Positions 1 to 8,021 of a DNA stretch of 35,412 nt are shown here, piece after piece (position 1 is the stretch's first letter; the number at the start of each line of letters is the position of its first letter). The position numbers were made by a program, and so were the translations under genes. The notes under the pieces are model-generated. The model saw nothing but the letters and a program-made list of their open reading frames with translations. It was not told where the DNA came from and ran no database searches. This stretch comes from an uncultured Muribaculum sp. (GTDB lineage Bacteria > Bacteroidota > Bacteroidia > Bacteroidales > Muribaculaceae). The stretch covers positions 1 through 35,412 of the forward strand of contig CANPDS010000001.1 in NCBI GenBank assembly GCA_947573015.1, read 5' to 3'.

Positions 1-41
1 CCAGCAGGGCACTTTATGCCAGAAAGTTGTTTCAAGCCAGA

Positions 42-596
42 TTATACGAGCATGCCTGAGGCAACGGACGATGCCACATCCTCGCCCATCGATTTAGCCA
101 CAATGGCAAATGCAAACAACAGTGCTGAAGACGGACCGTTGGAAGTTATCAGATTGCCGCTTACCACTACACGCATGTCGGCATAATTCGCCCCACCCTT
201 GATCAGATCGTCCTTAAACGACGGATAACATGTGGCATCCTGGCCACGTACCACACCAAGGGGAGCAAGCACTACGGCAGGAGCTGCACATATAGCAGCA
301 ATGTTGCCCTGCTTCATCCACTGCTTTTGGAGAGCATCACACAATTCACCACATGCCGCAAGATTGGTCGCACCGGGCATACCGCCTGGAGTTATAAGCC
401 ATTCGGCATCTGTAGTATCAATATCCGATATAATAGCATCTGCCACGACCTCTATGCCATTGGCGCCTTTTACTTTAAGATCCTTGGTGATCGACACCGT
501 CTTGACATCCATGCCAGCACGACGCATCACATCGACAACCGACAGGGCCTCGATTTCCTCAAAACCATCTGCCAGAAAAACATAACTTGTCTTCAT
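42..596 (-). CDS. DJ-1/PfpI family protein (YajL/ThiJ-like)
   Basis: A 184-residue single-domain protein of the DJ-1/PfpI superfamily. The nucleophile-elbow cysteine is C103 in the motif AAICAAPAV, and the acidic partner expected near the N-terminus is E16 in GFEEIEAL; GGMPGATNL around residues 71-79 is also typical. Length matches the DJ-1/YajL branch, often annotated as 4-methyl-5-(hydroxyethyl)thiazole monophosphate enzyme although this branch acts in protein/glyoxal repair or as a chaperone; the exact activity cannot be read from sequence. It has no signal peptide, so it should be cytoplasmic. It is divergent from the next gene and I see no good TAnnTTTG promoter in front of it. The ATG at 596 is the only sensible start. 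Family assignment is firm, function is not. Confidence 0.93.
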   Translation of the reverse strand: MKTSYVFLADGFEEIEALSVVDVMRRAGMDVKTVSITKDLKVKGANGIEVVADAIISDIDTTDAEWLITPGGMPGATNLAACGELCDALQKQWMKQGNIAAICAAPAVVLAPLGVVRGQDATCYPSFKDDLIKGGANYADMRVVVSGNLITSNGPSSALLFAFAIVAKSMGEDVASSVASGMLV

Positions 597-839
597 ACTT
601 GAATAATATTTATAGGTTATTATTAACTGATTTAGACTTATCTCAGAATGTTAAATTAATTCCATATATCGTCTACCGTAATAACGGGCTTATCAACACC
701 CATGTTTTAAACGGCATTTAAAAATTTGCTAATTTTATCTGGAGTTTGTCAAAAATCATGCATATCTGAAGCGTCATTAAACTATCTTTATCTAATATTC
801 AACCCATTTATATCATACACACATTATCTATCATATTTA
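597..839. other. AT-rich intergenic region, nothing recognised
   Basis: AT-rich spacer between the divergent DJ-1 and START-like genes. No convincing ORF, RNA gene or repeat is visible. The promoter of the START-like gene begins at 840. Confidence 0.5.
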
Positions 840-871
840 TTTGGTCAATTTACCCACATATCCTATATTTG
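840..871 (+). promoter_or_regulatory. Bacteroidota-type promoter of the START-like gene
   Basis: A -33 element TTTG (840-843) and a -7 element TATATTTG (864-871) are separated by 20 bp, which fits the Bacteroides primary sigma factor consensus TTTG/TAnnTTTG. Transcription would begin near 876-879, leaving a leader of about 48 nt before the ATG at 926. Confidence 0.75.
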
Positions 872-925
872 CGAAAACAAGATACGACACCCGTACACTT
901 ACCCACCCTTTTATATCTGTCACCC

Positions 926-1309
926 ATGGAAAAAGAAAAGTTCCAGATCGAATTCGATTTCAAAAGTATCCCTCCCGCCTTGTTATGGTCATACATTGCC
1001 ACACCTTCAGGACTAAAGGAATGGTTTGCCGACGAAGTGTCGCTTCAAGGCAAACGTTTCACATTCAAATGGGAAGGCGGTGGAGAGCAATCGGCTTCAA
1101 TAGTGGCCCAACGCACCGAATCATCAATACGCATGCGGTGGACCAACGAGCCTATGCGCCAATACTTCGAGTTGAAAATCCTCACCAGCGAACTGACCGA
1201 CTCAACTTCGCTGATCATAACTGATTTTGCCGCGCCGGAAGATGTCACAGACCAGAAAGAATTGTGGACCTCACAAATCGATACACTGCGCCTGATACTG
1301 GGCTGCTGA
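926..1309 (+). CDS. START-like domain protein (AHSA1/SRPBCC-type)
   Basis: A 127-residue protein beginning MEKEKFQIEFDF. The sequence SGLKEWFADEV near residues 31-41, followed by FTFKWEGGGEQSASIV, is typical of the Bacteroidota START-like family, a small helix-grip fold related to AHSA1 that can bind hydrophobic ligands or partner proteins. An in-frame upstream start at 869 would lie inside the -7 box (864-871), so the ATG at 926 is preferred. No signal peptide is seen, so it is probably cytosolic. It is followed by two small membrane proteins on the same strand. The biochemical role of this family is not established. Confidence 0.85.
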   Translation: MEKEKFQIEFDFKSIPPALLWSYIATPSGLKEWFADEVSLQGKRFTFKWEGGGEQSASIVAQRTESSIRMRWTNEPMRQYFELKILTSELTDSTSLIITDFAAPEDVTDQKELWTSQIDTLRLILGC

Positions 1310-1434
1310 TCTCCTTCCACCCATACAGAGAACCATCTTCCAAGCTATATTGTTATCTTATTACTCCCACGCGATTATTCAGTTTGGGAGCTATACAACT
1401 ATTTATTCAGTCATTTAGATAATACCACTATATT

Positions 1435-1617
1435 ATGGAAGATCGTCAACAACGCCGTTTCGAAGAGCGCCTTGCCCGTCACGACGAGGAAGAATACCAC
1501 CGCCAACTGGCCAACCGCCGTTATCGCTCAACTCAAGTATGGCTCTGGATCGGGGTCACCGTCTTAGTTGTGCTCCTGATGCTATGGCTTACCATTTTTG
1601 AATTCTGGCAGGCATAG
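1435..1617 (+). CDS. small single-pass membrane protein
   Basis: A 60-residue ORF with a strongly charged N-terminal half (MEDRQQRRFEERLARHDEEE) and one C-terminal transmembrane helix (about residues 36-56, WLWIGVTVLVVLLMLWLTIF). The layout suggests a cytoplasmic coiled or charged tail anchored in the inner membrane. It lies 39 bp before another small membrane protein on the same strand, so the two may be co-transcribed. I do not recognise the family and infer no function. The charge distribution and clear hydrophobic segment argue that it is a genuine gene. Confidence 0.6.
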   Translation: MEDRQQRRFEERLARHDEEEYHRQLANRRYRSTQVWLWIGVTVLVVLLMLWLTIFEFWQA

Positions 1618-1656
1618 GCATTTTTCCACATCCAAAACCATCTAACAATTTACCAT

Positions 1657-1929
1657 ATGGGCAGTAGTCTTTGGATAGCATGGACGCTGATAGGCATAAT
1701 CGGCGGATTCATGGTAGGGAAACTCATACCCCACGTGCGCAACGTTACATTATCAGTATGCGTAGGGATATGCGGCGCACTCCTTGGTGGATTTTTATTC
1801 ACCATAATCTGTGGCGCCGGAAGTATCAAGATCGACGTACTGTCGCTCCTTGCATCCGCAGCCATATGCGGAGTGTTCCTATGGATAATGGCCATCGCAT
1901 TTCCACATCGAGATAACCACACTGATTAA
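1657..1929 (+). CDS. small membrane protein, GlsB/YeaQ/YmgE-like
   Basis: A 90-residue protein with three predicted membrane helices (about residues 5-24, 29-53 and 60-81) rich in glycine and small residues (WTLIGIIGGFMVGKLIP, GICGALLGGFLFTIICG). The size and the G-x-x-G-G-rich first helices resemble the GlsB/YeaQ/YmgE (transglycosylase-associated) family of small stress-linked inner-membrane proteins. The match is by pattern only, so the family call is tentative. It is followed by a hairpin terminator shared with the convergent rplS gene. Confidence 0.65.
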   Translation: MGSSLWIAWTLIGIIGGFMVGKLIPHVRNVTLSVCVGICGALLGGFLFTIICGAGSIKIDVLSLLASAAICGVFLWIMAIAFPHRDNHTD

Positions 1930-1991
1930 GAGTGCGGTTTGTGTTTAAGGCATAGCGTAATAGGGCACCATAATGCGACCCGGATACAACG

Positions 1992-2032
1992 AAGCCCCGC
2001 TTCACGACCAAAAATCGCGATGACGGGGCTTT
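1992..2032. terminator. bidirectional terminator hairpin between the small membrane protein gene and rplS
   Basis: The arms AAGCCCCG (1992-1999) and CGGGGCTT (2024-2031) are perfect complements, and inner bases TCACGA/TCGCGA add a partly paired upper stem. It lies between the convergent genes ending at 1929 (+) and 2060 (-), so it probably ends both transcripts. Flanking T-runs are short. Confidence 0.65.
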
Positions 2033-2059
2033 GATGCGTTTGGACAGAGCCAACAGTGA

Positions 2060-2413
2060 TTACTTCACTACGCGGCGCTCCTTGATACGGGCTTTCTTGC
2101 CAGTAAGGCCACGGAGGTAATAAAGTTTCGCACGGCGAACCTTACCATACTTGTTGACTACAATTGAGTCGATAAAAGGCGACTCGATAGGGAAGATACG
2201 CTCTACACCGATATTGTCGCTCATCTTGCGAACGGTGAAGCGCTTCTTGTTGCCCTCACCCGAGATGCGGATAACTACACCGCGATACTGCTGGATACGC
2301 TCTTTGTTACCCTCTTTGATTCGGTAAGCTACGGTGATGGTGTCACCGGGGCCAAACTCGGGATGCTGCTTGCCGGTAGCAAATGCTTCCTCGGCTACTT
2401 TAATTAAGTCCAT
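2060..2413 (-). CDS. rplS: 50S ribosomal protein L19
   Basis: A 117-residue protein that matches bacterial L19 throughout: PGDTITVAYRIKEGNKERIQ, QYRGVVIRISGEG, RKMSDNIGVERIFPIESPFI and the C-terminal KVRRAKLYYLRGLTGKKARI. L19 sits at the 30S-50S interface of the ribosome. A longer open frame continues upstream to 2509 but it runs through the leader and the promoter -7 box (2498-2505), so the ATG at 2413 (MDLIKVAEEA) is the true start. The gene stands alone here, as is common for rplS in Bacteroidales, with its own promoter and a leader of roughly 80 nt. Confidence 0.98.
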   Translation of the reverse strand: MDLIKVAEEAFATGKQHPEFGPGDTITVAYRIKEGNKERIQQYRGVVIRISGEGNKKRFTVRKMSDNIGVERIFPIESPFIDSIVVNKYGKVRRAKLYYLRGLTGKKARIKERRVVK

Positions 2414-2497
2414 TTTTAGTTCGTAATGAATTAATAATGTAAATATTACGCAATATAACGGGCTGCTTGTCCCACCAGAGATTGCGCTAAAACGGTG

Positions 2498-2528
2498 CAA
2501 AGGTAGCAATAATCACCTGATCCGCAAA
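2498..2528 (-). promoter_or_regulatory. rplS promoter
   Basis: Read on the minus strand, TTTG (2528-2525) and TACCTTTG (2505-2498) are separated by exactly 19 bp, a full match to the Bacteroides consensus. Transcription would start near 2491, giving a leader of about 78 nt that contains short competing inverted repeats (see findings). Confidence 0.85.
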
Positions 2529-2981
2529 GTTTTCCGCAGATTATTTTACGCTTGCCATCAGAAAAAAATCAGATATTGATTGGCAAAATCATTGGCAATA
2601 CTTCCTACCAGAGCCTTACAGCATATTCAAAGGCGCCACGCATTTCCCCAGGTCAATCTTCCTCATATGCCACAATGAATTTAGCTCCGCCATGTGGATA
2701 TACTTAATTTGAGACAGACAGAATAGTTCATATGCAAATTATTTTAGAATTGCTCAATTTATATAAATGATCAACCTCAGTACACAAACACATATTTAAT
2801 ATTTATAAATATATATTTTCGTAAATTTAAAAACACATATTCCATATTTCCAAATATTTTAGCAATAATCACTTGCAAAATATCGCTTTTATCCAATAAA
2901 ATAACCATTACAGCCAATCCATCTATAACCCACTGTATCAAAAAAAATAGCATCGTGAAGATGCCGTACCATATATAACCA
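2529..2981. other. gene-free AT-rich region
   Basis: About 450 bases of AT-rich sequence upstream of rplS and downstream of the GH78 gene. A weak open frame on the minus strand (2777-3031) runs through the inverted repeat at 2982-3028 and has no family resemblance, so I do not call it. No promoter or RNA signature was seen. Confidence 0.5.
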
Positions 2982-3028
2982 CAGTCGCCATGGTTGAAGA
3001 TAAACCAGATCCTCAACCATGGCGACTG
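2982..3028. repeat. perfect 16-bp inverted repeat
   Basis: The arms CAGTCGCCATGGTTGA (2982-2997) and TCAACCATGGCGACTG (3013-3028) are perfect reverse complements around a 15-nt loop. The repeat lies 54 bp past the stop codon of the minus-strand GH78 gene, so it could form a strong 3' hairpin in that mRNA. Neither side has a T-run, so it is not a standard intrinsic terminator. Confidence 0.8.
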
Positions 3029-3082
3029 CATTCGGTATACAATAGTTCGATAAAAACAACCTATTGCATTATAGTCAACCTC

Positions 3083-5344
3083 TTATTTCACATGGAAGGT
3101 GTAATCGCCGGGGCCAACGCGGTAGCATGAACGACCATCGACAGGACGCGAATCATCCGGTCGTGCACGCTTATCACTCACCTCAGTGCCTGACGGAAAA
3201 TATATCAGCGCCTCCGTACCCTCGGGCACTACGACATGGGTAGCGAGACCACCATCGGCAGAACGCTCGTATCCCGAAACTATATCACCGGCTACCGATG
3301 GCACAGTGATTGACGCATTGCCAAACAGAGCCGGATGCTGATCAACGGCAAACAGGCTGTAACCGGGAGCCAACGGCTGAACGCCCAGCAGATACTGACC
3401 GATCACCGTCACCGCCCCACCACTCCAGGCATGGTTGGTGGTGCCTCCGCCATACCCCTCTTTGCCTATACCCCACCCCTCGAACAGTGTAGTATAGTCG
3501 GGATTATCGACCATCGGACCAAAACGCTTGCGCGTACGCTCCATGGCATATTCGCCTTCGCCCATCATAAACAGAGCCTCCATCACATACTTCTCCATAT
3601 ACGGACTGGCATGTTCCTGCGTTTTAAGCACTTCGTATATGGCCAGATATCTCTCGCTCCCGGCAATGCCCGAGATCACAGCGAGAGCCTGCACACGATC
3701 GTCGGTCTCACCATGATATGCCGGATGCCGGTAGGCATATCCATTCCAGCACAGGTTGTAGCCCTCCTTTACCTCGGCCATAGTGCGACGGTAAGCGTCA
3801 GCCTCATCATGCCGTCCAAGTTCATCGGCCATACGCGATGCCGCATCAAGCGCCATATAGTGCCAACCGGCATATATCAGCCGCATATCGCGGTTGGTAC
3901 CCCAGTCACCCCAGTTCCATCCGCCCTTACGCAAGGCGGTAAGTCCCGTCTCGTCCTGACCCCAGAGCGACAGATAGCGCGCTACGGCAGGATACACTTC
4001 GGCGATTACCGTCTTGTCGCCTATATTCATATAGTAGTTCCAGAATCCATACAACCCAATCGAGGCGAGCATCTGGGCCGGAAGTTCATGCTTGTAGTTG
4101 CCGGGGATGGGCGACGACAAAGCCCCGTCAGGGTGTTGCCATGCGCACAATTCGCTTATTGCTTTGCGCATGAGCTTATGGGTGGATGGAGAATAGGTAT
4201 AGAACGCCTCGCCCATAAGCACCACTACGTCGCCCCACCATTGGGCACGCTCGCGGTCAGGACAGTCAAACCACGTATCGCGCATATTGACATATAGCGT
4301 GCGCATCGCCTTCTGCCAGAAACGCGTATAGAAGTCATCATCGCACTCAAACTTTCCGGCCACCTCGGTGTCATAGCCTGTCTCACGATACGATAGCCGA
4401 CTTACCGTCACATTCTCCGGAACGATCAGATATAGCCATTCGCCATTCATCCAGCCCAACGACTCATATTCCTGCCGTCCCTTCCGGGTGATATATTCGG
4501 CACGGATATTATCGGTGCCTCCGGCAAATGAATGATCGGTAAATATCGCTACCTTGCGTCCCCCCGTCGGGTCATCGATCACAAAGTGCGGCGTAAGCTG
4601 CATATTGTAGGGCAAGCGAGCCACTACAGTATCGTTTCCGGCACCGTCAGATCTGCGTTCAAACTCCACCGGCTTCATGCCAAAATCCTTCCATTGCGGA
4701 ATAGGTCGCGGCACCATGCGTCCCCATGGAGCATCGCCCCACTCTCCGATCTCCACCGACGGAGCAAGCCGCAAGACATCCTTATCCGATGCCGACAGCC
4801 CCTTGCGTGCGTCAAAACTGATGTTCGACTCCGCCAGACGATAGTTGGGAGTCACCCCTTCCATCGTGCCGTAAGCATCATATACCATGCTTTTCCATCC
4901 CGAATCAGTATTAAGCGCCTCGATCTGCGGTGAGCGCACTATCACAGCCGCCTTGCCGCTACCCAGGTGAGAGAAACCATCTTTCCCGAAATGCCATAGC
5001 AACAGCCGCATGCTGTTACCGCCCCGATGCAGATAACCGGATAGATCCACCACATCGTAATATGTCGCATCCGGGGCCGGTCCCCTTTTCAGTCCTCCTT
5101 CAAACACCACCGGCTTGTCATTGACCCAAAGCCAATACTTAGTGTCGGCGCCAATTTCCACCGTCACGTCGCTTGGCACTTTGGCGACATCCACATCTTT
5201 CTCAAAGAGAATCCATGTGTTCTGCCGGTCAACGCTATCCGCATCAGCGCTGATCCATTTAGCTTCAGCAGCCGACATCGACACCCCGGCGACAGCAATA
5301 GACACACACAGCATCACATTTCCTAAATAGCCTGCTTTTTCCAT
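3083..5344 (-). CDS. secreted alpha-L-rhamnosidase-like glycosidase (GH78)
   Basis: A 753-residue exported enzyme. Residues 1-28 form a signal peptide ending SMSAAEA. The N-terminal third holds beta-sandwich domains (KYWLWVNDKPVVFEGGLKRG, LSGYLHRGGNSMRLLLWHFG). The catalytic (alpha/alpha)6 barrel begins near residue 330 and contains the GH78 signature DCPDRERAQWWGD (360-372), with E365 the expected general acid; E622 in TLFEGWG is the likely general base, followed by the family motif TTNHAWSGG. The rest is a C-terminal beta-sandwich. It should release terminal alpha-L-rhamnose from plant or microbial polysaccharides in the periplasm or outside the cell. A longer frame would begin with TTG at 5353; the ATG at 5344 is preferred. 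It stands alone, without SusC/SusD or other rhamnan genes. Related unsaturated-linkage or other specificities cannot be excluded. Confidence 0.85.
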   Translation of the reverse strand: MEKAGYLGNVMLCVSIAVAGVSMSAAEAKWISADADSVDRQNTWILFEKDVDVAKVPSDVTVEIGADTKYWLWVNDKPVVFEGGLKRGPAPDATYYDVVDLSGYLHRGGNSMRLLLWHFGKDGFSHLGSGKAAVIVRSPQIEALNTDSGWKSMVYDAYGTMEGVTPNYRLAESNISFDARKGLSASDKDVLRLAPSVEIGEWGDAPWGRMVPRPIPQWKDFGMKPVEFERRSDGAGNDTVVARLPYNMQLTPHFVIDDPTGGRKVAIFTDHSFAGGTDNIRAEYITRKGRQEYESLGWMNGEWLYLIVPENVTVSRLSYRETGYDTEVAGKFECDDDFYTRFWQKAMRTLYVNMRDTWFDCPDRERAQWWGDVVVLMGEAFYTYSPSTHKLMRKAISELCAWQHPDGALSSPIPGNYKHELPAQMLASIGLYGFWNYYMNIGDKTVIAEVYPAVARYLSLWGQDETGLTALRKGGWNWGDWGTNRDMRLIYAGWHYMALDAASRMADELGRHDEADAYRRTMAEVKEGYNLCWNGYAYRHPAYHGETDDRVQALAVISGIAGSERYLAIYEVLKTQEHASPYMEKYVMEALFMMGEGEYAMERTRKRFGPMVDNPDYTTLFEGWGIGKEGYGGGTTNHAWSGGAVTVIGQYLLGVQPLAPGYSLFAVDQHPALFGNASITVPSVAGDIVSGYERSADGGLATHVVVPEGTEALIYFPSGTEVSDKRARPDDSRPVDGRSCYRVGPGDYTFHVK

Positions 5345-5373
5345 TTCACACAAAAGGTTAGAAAATTTTCAGC

Positions 5374-5404
5374 CTAAGTTAATCATTTTACCATTATCGA
5401 CAAT
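5374..5404 (-). promoter_or_regulatory. possible promoter of the GH78 gene
   Basis: On the minus strand ATTG (5404-5401) and TAACTTAG (5381-5374) are separated by 19 bp. Both elements deviate by one base from TTTG and TAnnTTTG, so this is only a candidate. The leader would be about 25 nt. Confidence 0.4.
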
Positions 5405-5498
5405 TATATTTTGAAAATTATTTCTTTCGCAACGAAACCAAACCAATGTCATATACTCTTTTTCATGTCATTCTTATATGATTTTAAACAAACTATTG

Positions 5499-5529
5499 TT
5501 TGAAATCTCAGCAAATTAATGTTTCTTTG
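5499..5529 (+). promoter_or_regulatory. promoter of the DUF2851 gene, almost leaderless
   Basis: TTTG (5499-5502), a 19-bp spacer and TTTCTTTG (5522-5529; one mismatch to TAnnTTTG). Only 8 nt separate the -7 box from the ATG at 5538, so the transcript would have almost no 5' leader. Confidence 0.6.
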
Positions 5530-5537
5530 CATGTGAT

Positions 5538-6830
5538 ATGGAGCGCCTGATGCAATACATATGGCAACACCGCCTGTGGCTGCCCGAGAATATGACCACC
5601 GCCGATGGCCGTCGCATACATGTGCTCGATCCCGGACGACTCAACACCGATGCCGGTCCCGACTTCTTCAATGCGAAAATCATAATCGGTGACCAGAAAT
5701 GGGCCGGAGATGTAGAGATACATGTGCGTGCATCTGACTGGCACCGCCACCATCATGACGGCGATCCGGCCTATGACTCCGTAATACTCCACGTAGTACG
5801 TCATGACGACACATCAATCGCCCGCAGCGACGGAAGCATCATACCTCAGCTACGCATGCCATGCGCGGCCAATTTTGACAGCTCTTATGCATCGCTCGTC
5901 AACGCAGCTCCCGCACCGGCTCTCCCTTGCGCCGATGAAATACGCTCGATAGAGAGCATATACCTACACAGCTGGATCGACAGTCTGGCATTCGAAAGGC
6001 TCCATGCTAAGGCCGACAGAATAATGCAGCTTCTTGACCATATGCATGGCGACTGGGAATCCGCCTGCTTCGTCACATTATCGCGTGCACTTGGATTCGG
6101 CATAAACGCCGACCCGTTCGAAAGGCTCGCCAAGAGCGTGCCACTGAGTGTAGTAGGCAAACATCACGACTCGATGCTGGCGATACAAGCAATCCTGTTC
6201 GGACAAGCCGCACTGATCCCCGCCGAAGCCAACGGTGACCGATACATCGAGATGCTGCAACGTGAATACACATTTCTATCACATAAATTCTCACTCACCC
6301 CACTTCAATCACCGGGATGGAAGATGGCCAGAATGCGCCCGGCCAACTTCCCTCACCGCCGCATCGCATTCTTAGCAGCCATACTTTTCGGAGGATTCAA
6401 ACTGATGAGCGCCATCACGGAAGCCACCTCCACAGAGCAGATGCTCAATATATTCAATGCGCCGCTGTCGGGGTACTGGGAGACACACTGCCATTTCGGC
6501 GCCACCACATCCCCACAGCCCACACAGCTCAGCCTGTCATCACGCCGCATTCTGGCAATAAACGTGGTGGCGCCCATACTATATGCATGGGGACTACACC
6601 ACAATATACCTGCATGTCAGGACTCCGCTATCTCCCTCCTGCAGGAACTACCTCCAGAATCCAACTCTATAATAGCAATGTTTGCCGCCATCGGCATAAA
6701 ATGCAATGACGCATTCACATCTCAGGCGCTCATACAGCTCCGACGCCAATACTGCGAGGCAAGAAAGTGCCTCTATTGCCGTATCGGACACCGCATGCTA
6801 TCGAAAAAAGCCATCGTATCAGAGCCATGA
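5538..6830 (+). CDS. DUF2851 family protein
   Basis: A 430-residue protein that opens with the family's characteristic block: MQYIWQHRLWLPENM, GRRIHVLDPGRLNTDAGPDF, KWAGDVEIHVRASDWHRHHH and DPAYDSVILHVV (about residues 5-100). DUF2851 is a conserved, mainly Bacteroidota family of unknown function; the N-terminal acidic and histidine-rich stretch looks like a metal-dependent nuclease-type core, but that is only a suggestion. The C-terminus carries cysteines (CEARKCLYCRIGHRML) of the kind that bind a metal. No signal peptide, so cytoplasmic. It is expressed from its own promoter and stands alone between the divergent GH78 gene and the SGNH gene. Confidence 0.9.
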   Translation: MERLMQYIWQHRLWLPENMTTADGRRIHVLDPGRLNTDAGPDFFNAKIIIGDQKWAGDVEIHVRASDWHRHHHDGDPAYDSVILHVVRHDDTSIARSDGSIIPQLRMPCAANFDSSYASLVNAAPAPALPCADEIRSIESIYLHSWIDSLAFERLHAKADRIMQLLDHMHGDWESACFVTLSRALGFGINADPFERLAKSVPLSVVGKHHDSMLAIQAILFGQAALIPAEANGDRYIEMLQREYTFLSHKFSLTPLQSPGWKMARMRPANFPHRRIAFLAAILFGGFKLMSAITEATSTEQMLNIFNAPLSGYWETHCHFGATTSPQPTQLSLSSRRILAINVVAPILYAWGLHHNIPACQDSAISLLQELPPESNSIIAMFAAIGIKCNDAFTSQALIQLRRQYCEARKCLYCRIGHRMLSKKAIVSEP

Positions 6831-6919
6831 TCGGGCTCGGATTGTGAAACCCAGTTCTTTTAGAGGATATTTAATCTTGTTTTAAGTTAAAATTAAGCCG
6901 GCCTCTAATCGCCCCCTTG

Positions 6920-6927
6920 TAACTTTG
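6920..6927 (+). promoter_or_regulatory. -7 box of the SGNH hydrolase gene
   Basis: TAACTTTG matches the Bacteroides -7 consensus TAnnTTTG exactly, 24 nt before the ATG at 6952. I see no good TTTG at the -33 distance, so the promoter may depend on an activator or be weak. Confidence 0.55.
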
Positions 6928-6951
6928 GGAAAAGTTATCATTTTAAACAAC

Positions 6952-7674
6952 ATGCATCGACACGTAAATATCCTCACCGCATTAGGACTGCTGGCCGGCT
7001 GTGTCATCCTTTCAGACAGACTGAGCGCAACAGAGCCATCCTCCACACATATCGAACGCGAATACATCGAATGGGCCGACATCTACATCCCCGGCGCAAA
7101 CAAAACAGACAAACCCCATGTGCTGTTGCTCGGAAATTCCATCACCAGAGGATACCATCCGGAGGTATCGACCATGCTCGAGGAGCGTGCATACGTAGGG
7201 CGCCTGTCCACATCCAAAAGCCTCGGCGATCCGGCTTATCTTGAAGAAGTGGAAAACGTACTTAAAAACACCACTTTCAGCATAATACACTTTAACAACG
7301 GCTTACACGGCATGAACTACTCCGACGAGGAATATGACCGTGCATTCCCCGAACTCATTGCACTGTTTAAGCGGTATGCACCAGATGCACGACTGATATG
7401 GGCCAACTGCACGCCAATATATAAGGACAAGGATATGACGGAGCTCCATCCAGATACCGAAAGAGGCGCGATCCGCAATAAAATCGCATTACGGCATGTG
7501 ACACCACGCGGCGTCGAGATCAACCCTCTCGACACACTCATGCTGGCACATCCGGAATATTATAAAGGTGGCGACGGCGCCCACCCAATCCCTGCCGGAT
7601 ACTCCGCTCTGGCACAACAGGTAGCGGAATTTTTGGTAAAATATCTTCCCGACCAGACATCTTCCAAAAAATAA
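6952..7674 (+). CDS. exported SGNH/GDSL-type hydrolase
   Basis: A 240-residue exported esterase-like protein. The SGNH blocks are present: VLLLGNSITRGYHP with nucleophile S63 (GNSI instead of the usual GDS), IIHFNNGLHG with N115/N116, and GGDGAHPIPAGYSAL with the D208-x-x-H211 pair. The N-terminus (MHRHVNILTALGLLAGC) is hydrophobic and ends in LAGC, a possible lipobox; alternatively signal peptidase I could cut after LSA at residue 26. The family includes carbohydrate esterases and lipases, so deacetylation of a glycan is plausible but unproven. A TTG start at 6925 lies inside the -7 box and is rejected in favour of the ATG at 6952. No operon partner is seen. Confidence 0.82.
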   Translation: MHRHVNILTALGLLAGCVILSDRLSATEPSSTHIEREYIEWADIYIPGANKTDKPHVLLLGNSITRGYHPEVSTMLEERAYVGRLSTSKSLGDPAYLEEVENVLKNTTFSIIHFNNGLHGMNYSDEEYDRAFPELIALFKRYAPDARLIWANCTPIYKDKDMTELHPDTERGAIRNKIALRHVTPRGVEINPLDTLMLAHPEYYKGGDGAHPIPAGYSALAQQVAEFLVKYLPDQTSSKK

Positions 7675-7685
7675 AGACTTGTTTT

Positions 7686-7850
7686 AGAGTATGTTTGAAT
7701 TTAACCGATGTTTATAATTAGGAGAGAAAAACGAGCATATTCTGAGATTGAATGAATGAGTTATGGGGTGCCATAACGACTGAATGAAAGCTCGGAAGAT
7801 GCCGATTTTTCATTCTAAGAATTTCATTGAGTTAAATTCAAACATACTCT
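7686..7850. mobile_element. 165-bp fold-back MITE-like element
   Basis: Perfect 20-bp terminal inverted repeats AGAGTATGTTTGAATTTAAC (7686-7705) and GTTAAATTCAAACATACTCT (7831-7850) bound a gene-free segment. The centre holds a second palindrome, GTTATGG-GGTG-CCATAAC (7760-7777), on the midpoint of the element, and the two halves are imperfectly complementary overall, so the whole unit can fold back on itself. The hexamer TTAGAG occurs at 7684-7689 and 7850-7855, overlapping the outer repeat ends and possibly marking a target duplication. No transposase is encoded, so it would have to be mobilised in trans. I cannot assign it to an IS family. Confidence 0.75.
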
Positions 7851-7984
7851 TAGAGGGCATTTAATAAATGTCATCCCAATCGGTCCACAAACTCGATTTC
7901 TGCGCCCAAAACGCGACTTTTGAGCCGCATCTCCGCACTTTTTGCTTAATTTCTGTTAAAGAAGCAAGATTTTTTCCACAAAAT

Positions 7985-8015
7985 TTTGCCAAATAAAATC
8001 CAAGTGCTAATTTTG
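7985..8015 (+). promoter_or_regulatory. strong-consensus promoter ahead of the leader/attenuator module
   Basis: TTTG (7985-7988), a 19-bp spacer and TAATTTTG (8008-8015) match the Bacteroides consensus exactly. Transcription would begin near 8021-8023, upstream of a six-codon ORF, a hairpin with a U-run, and the M16 peptidase gene. Confidence 0.8.
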
Positions 8016-8021
8016 CATCAG

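Noticed and set aside
2777..3031. 84-codon minus-strand frame in the gap between rplS and the GH78 gene
   Set aside because: It runs through the perfect inverted repeat, has AT-driven composition (Ile, Phe, Tyr rich), no promoter and no family resemblance.
3310..4933. Long plus-strand frames opposite the GH78 gene (including one of 320 codons)
   Set aside because: They are antisense shadows of a well-supported enzyme gene with catalytic motifs on the minus strand; no protein family is recognisable in them.
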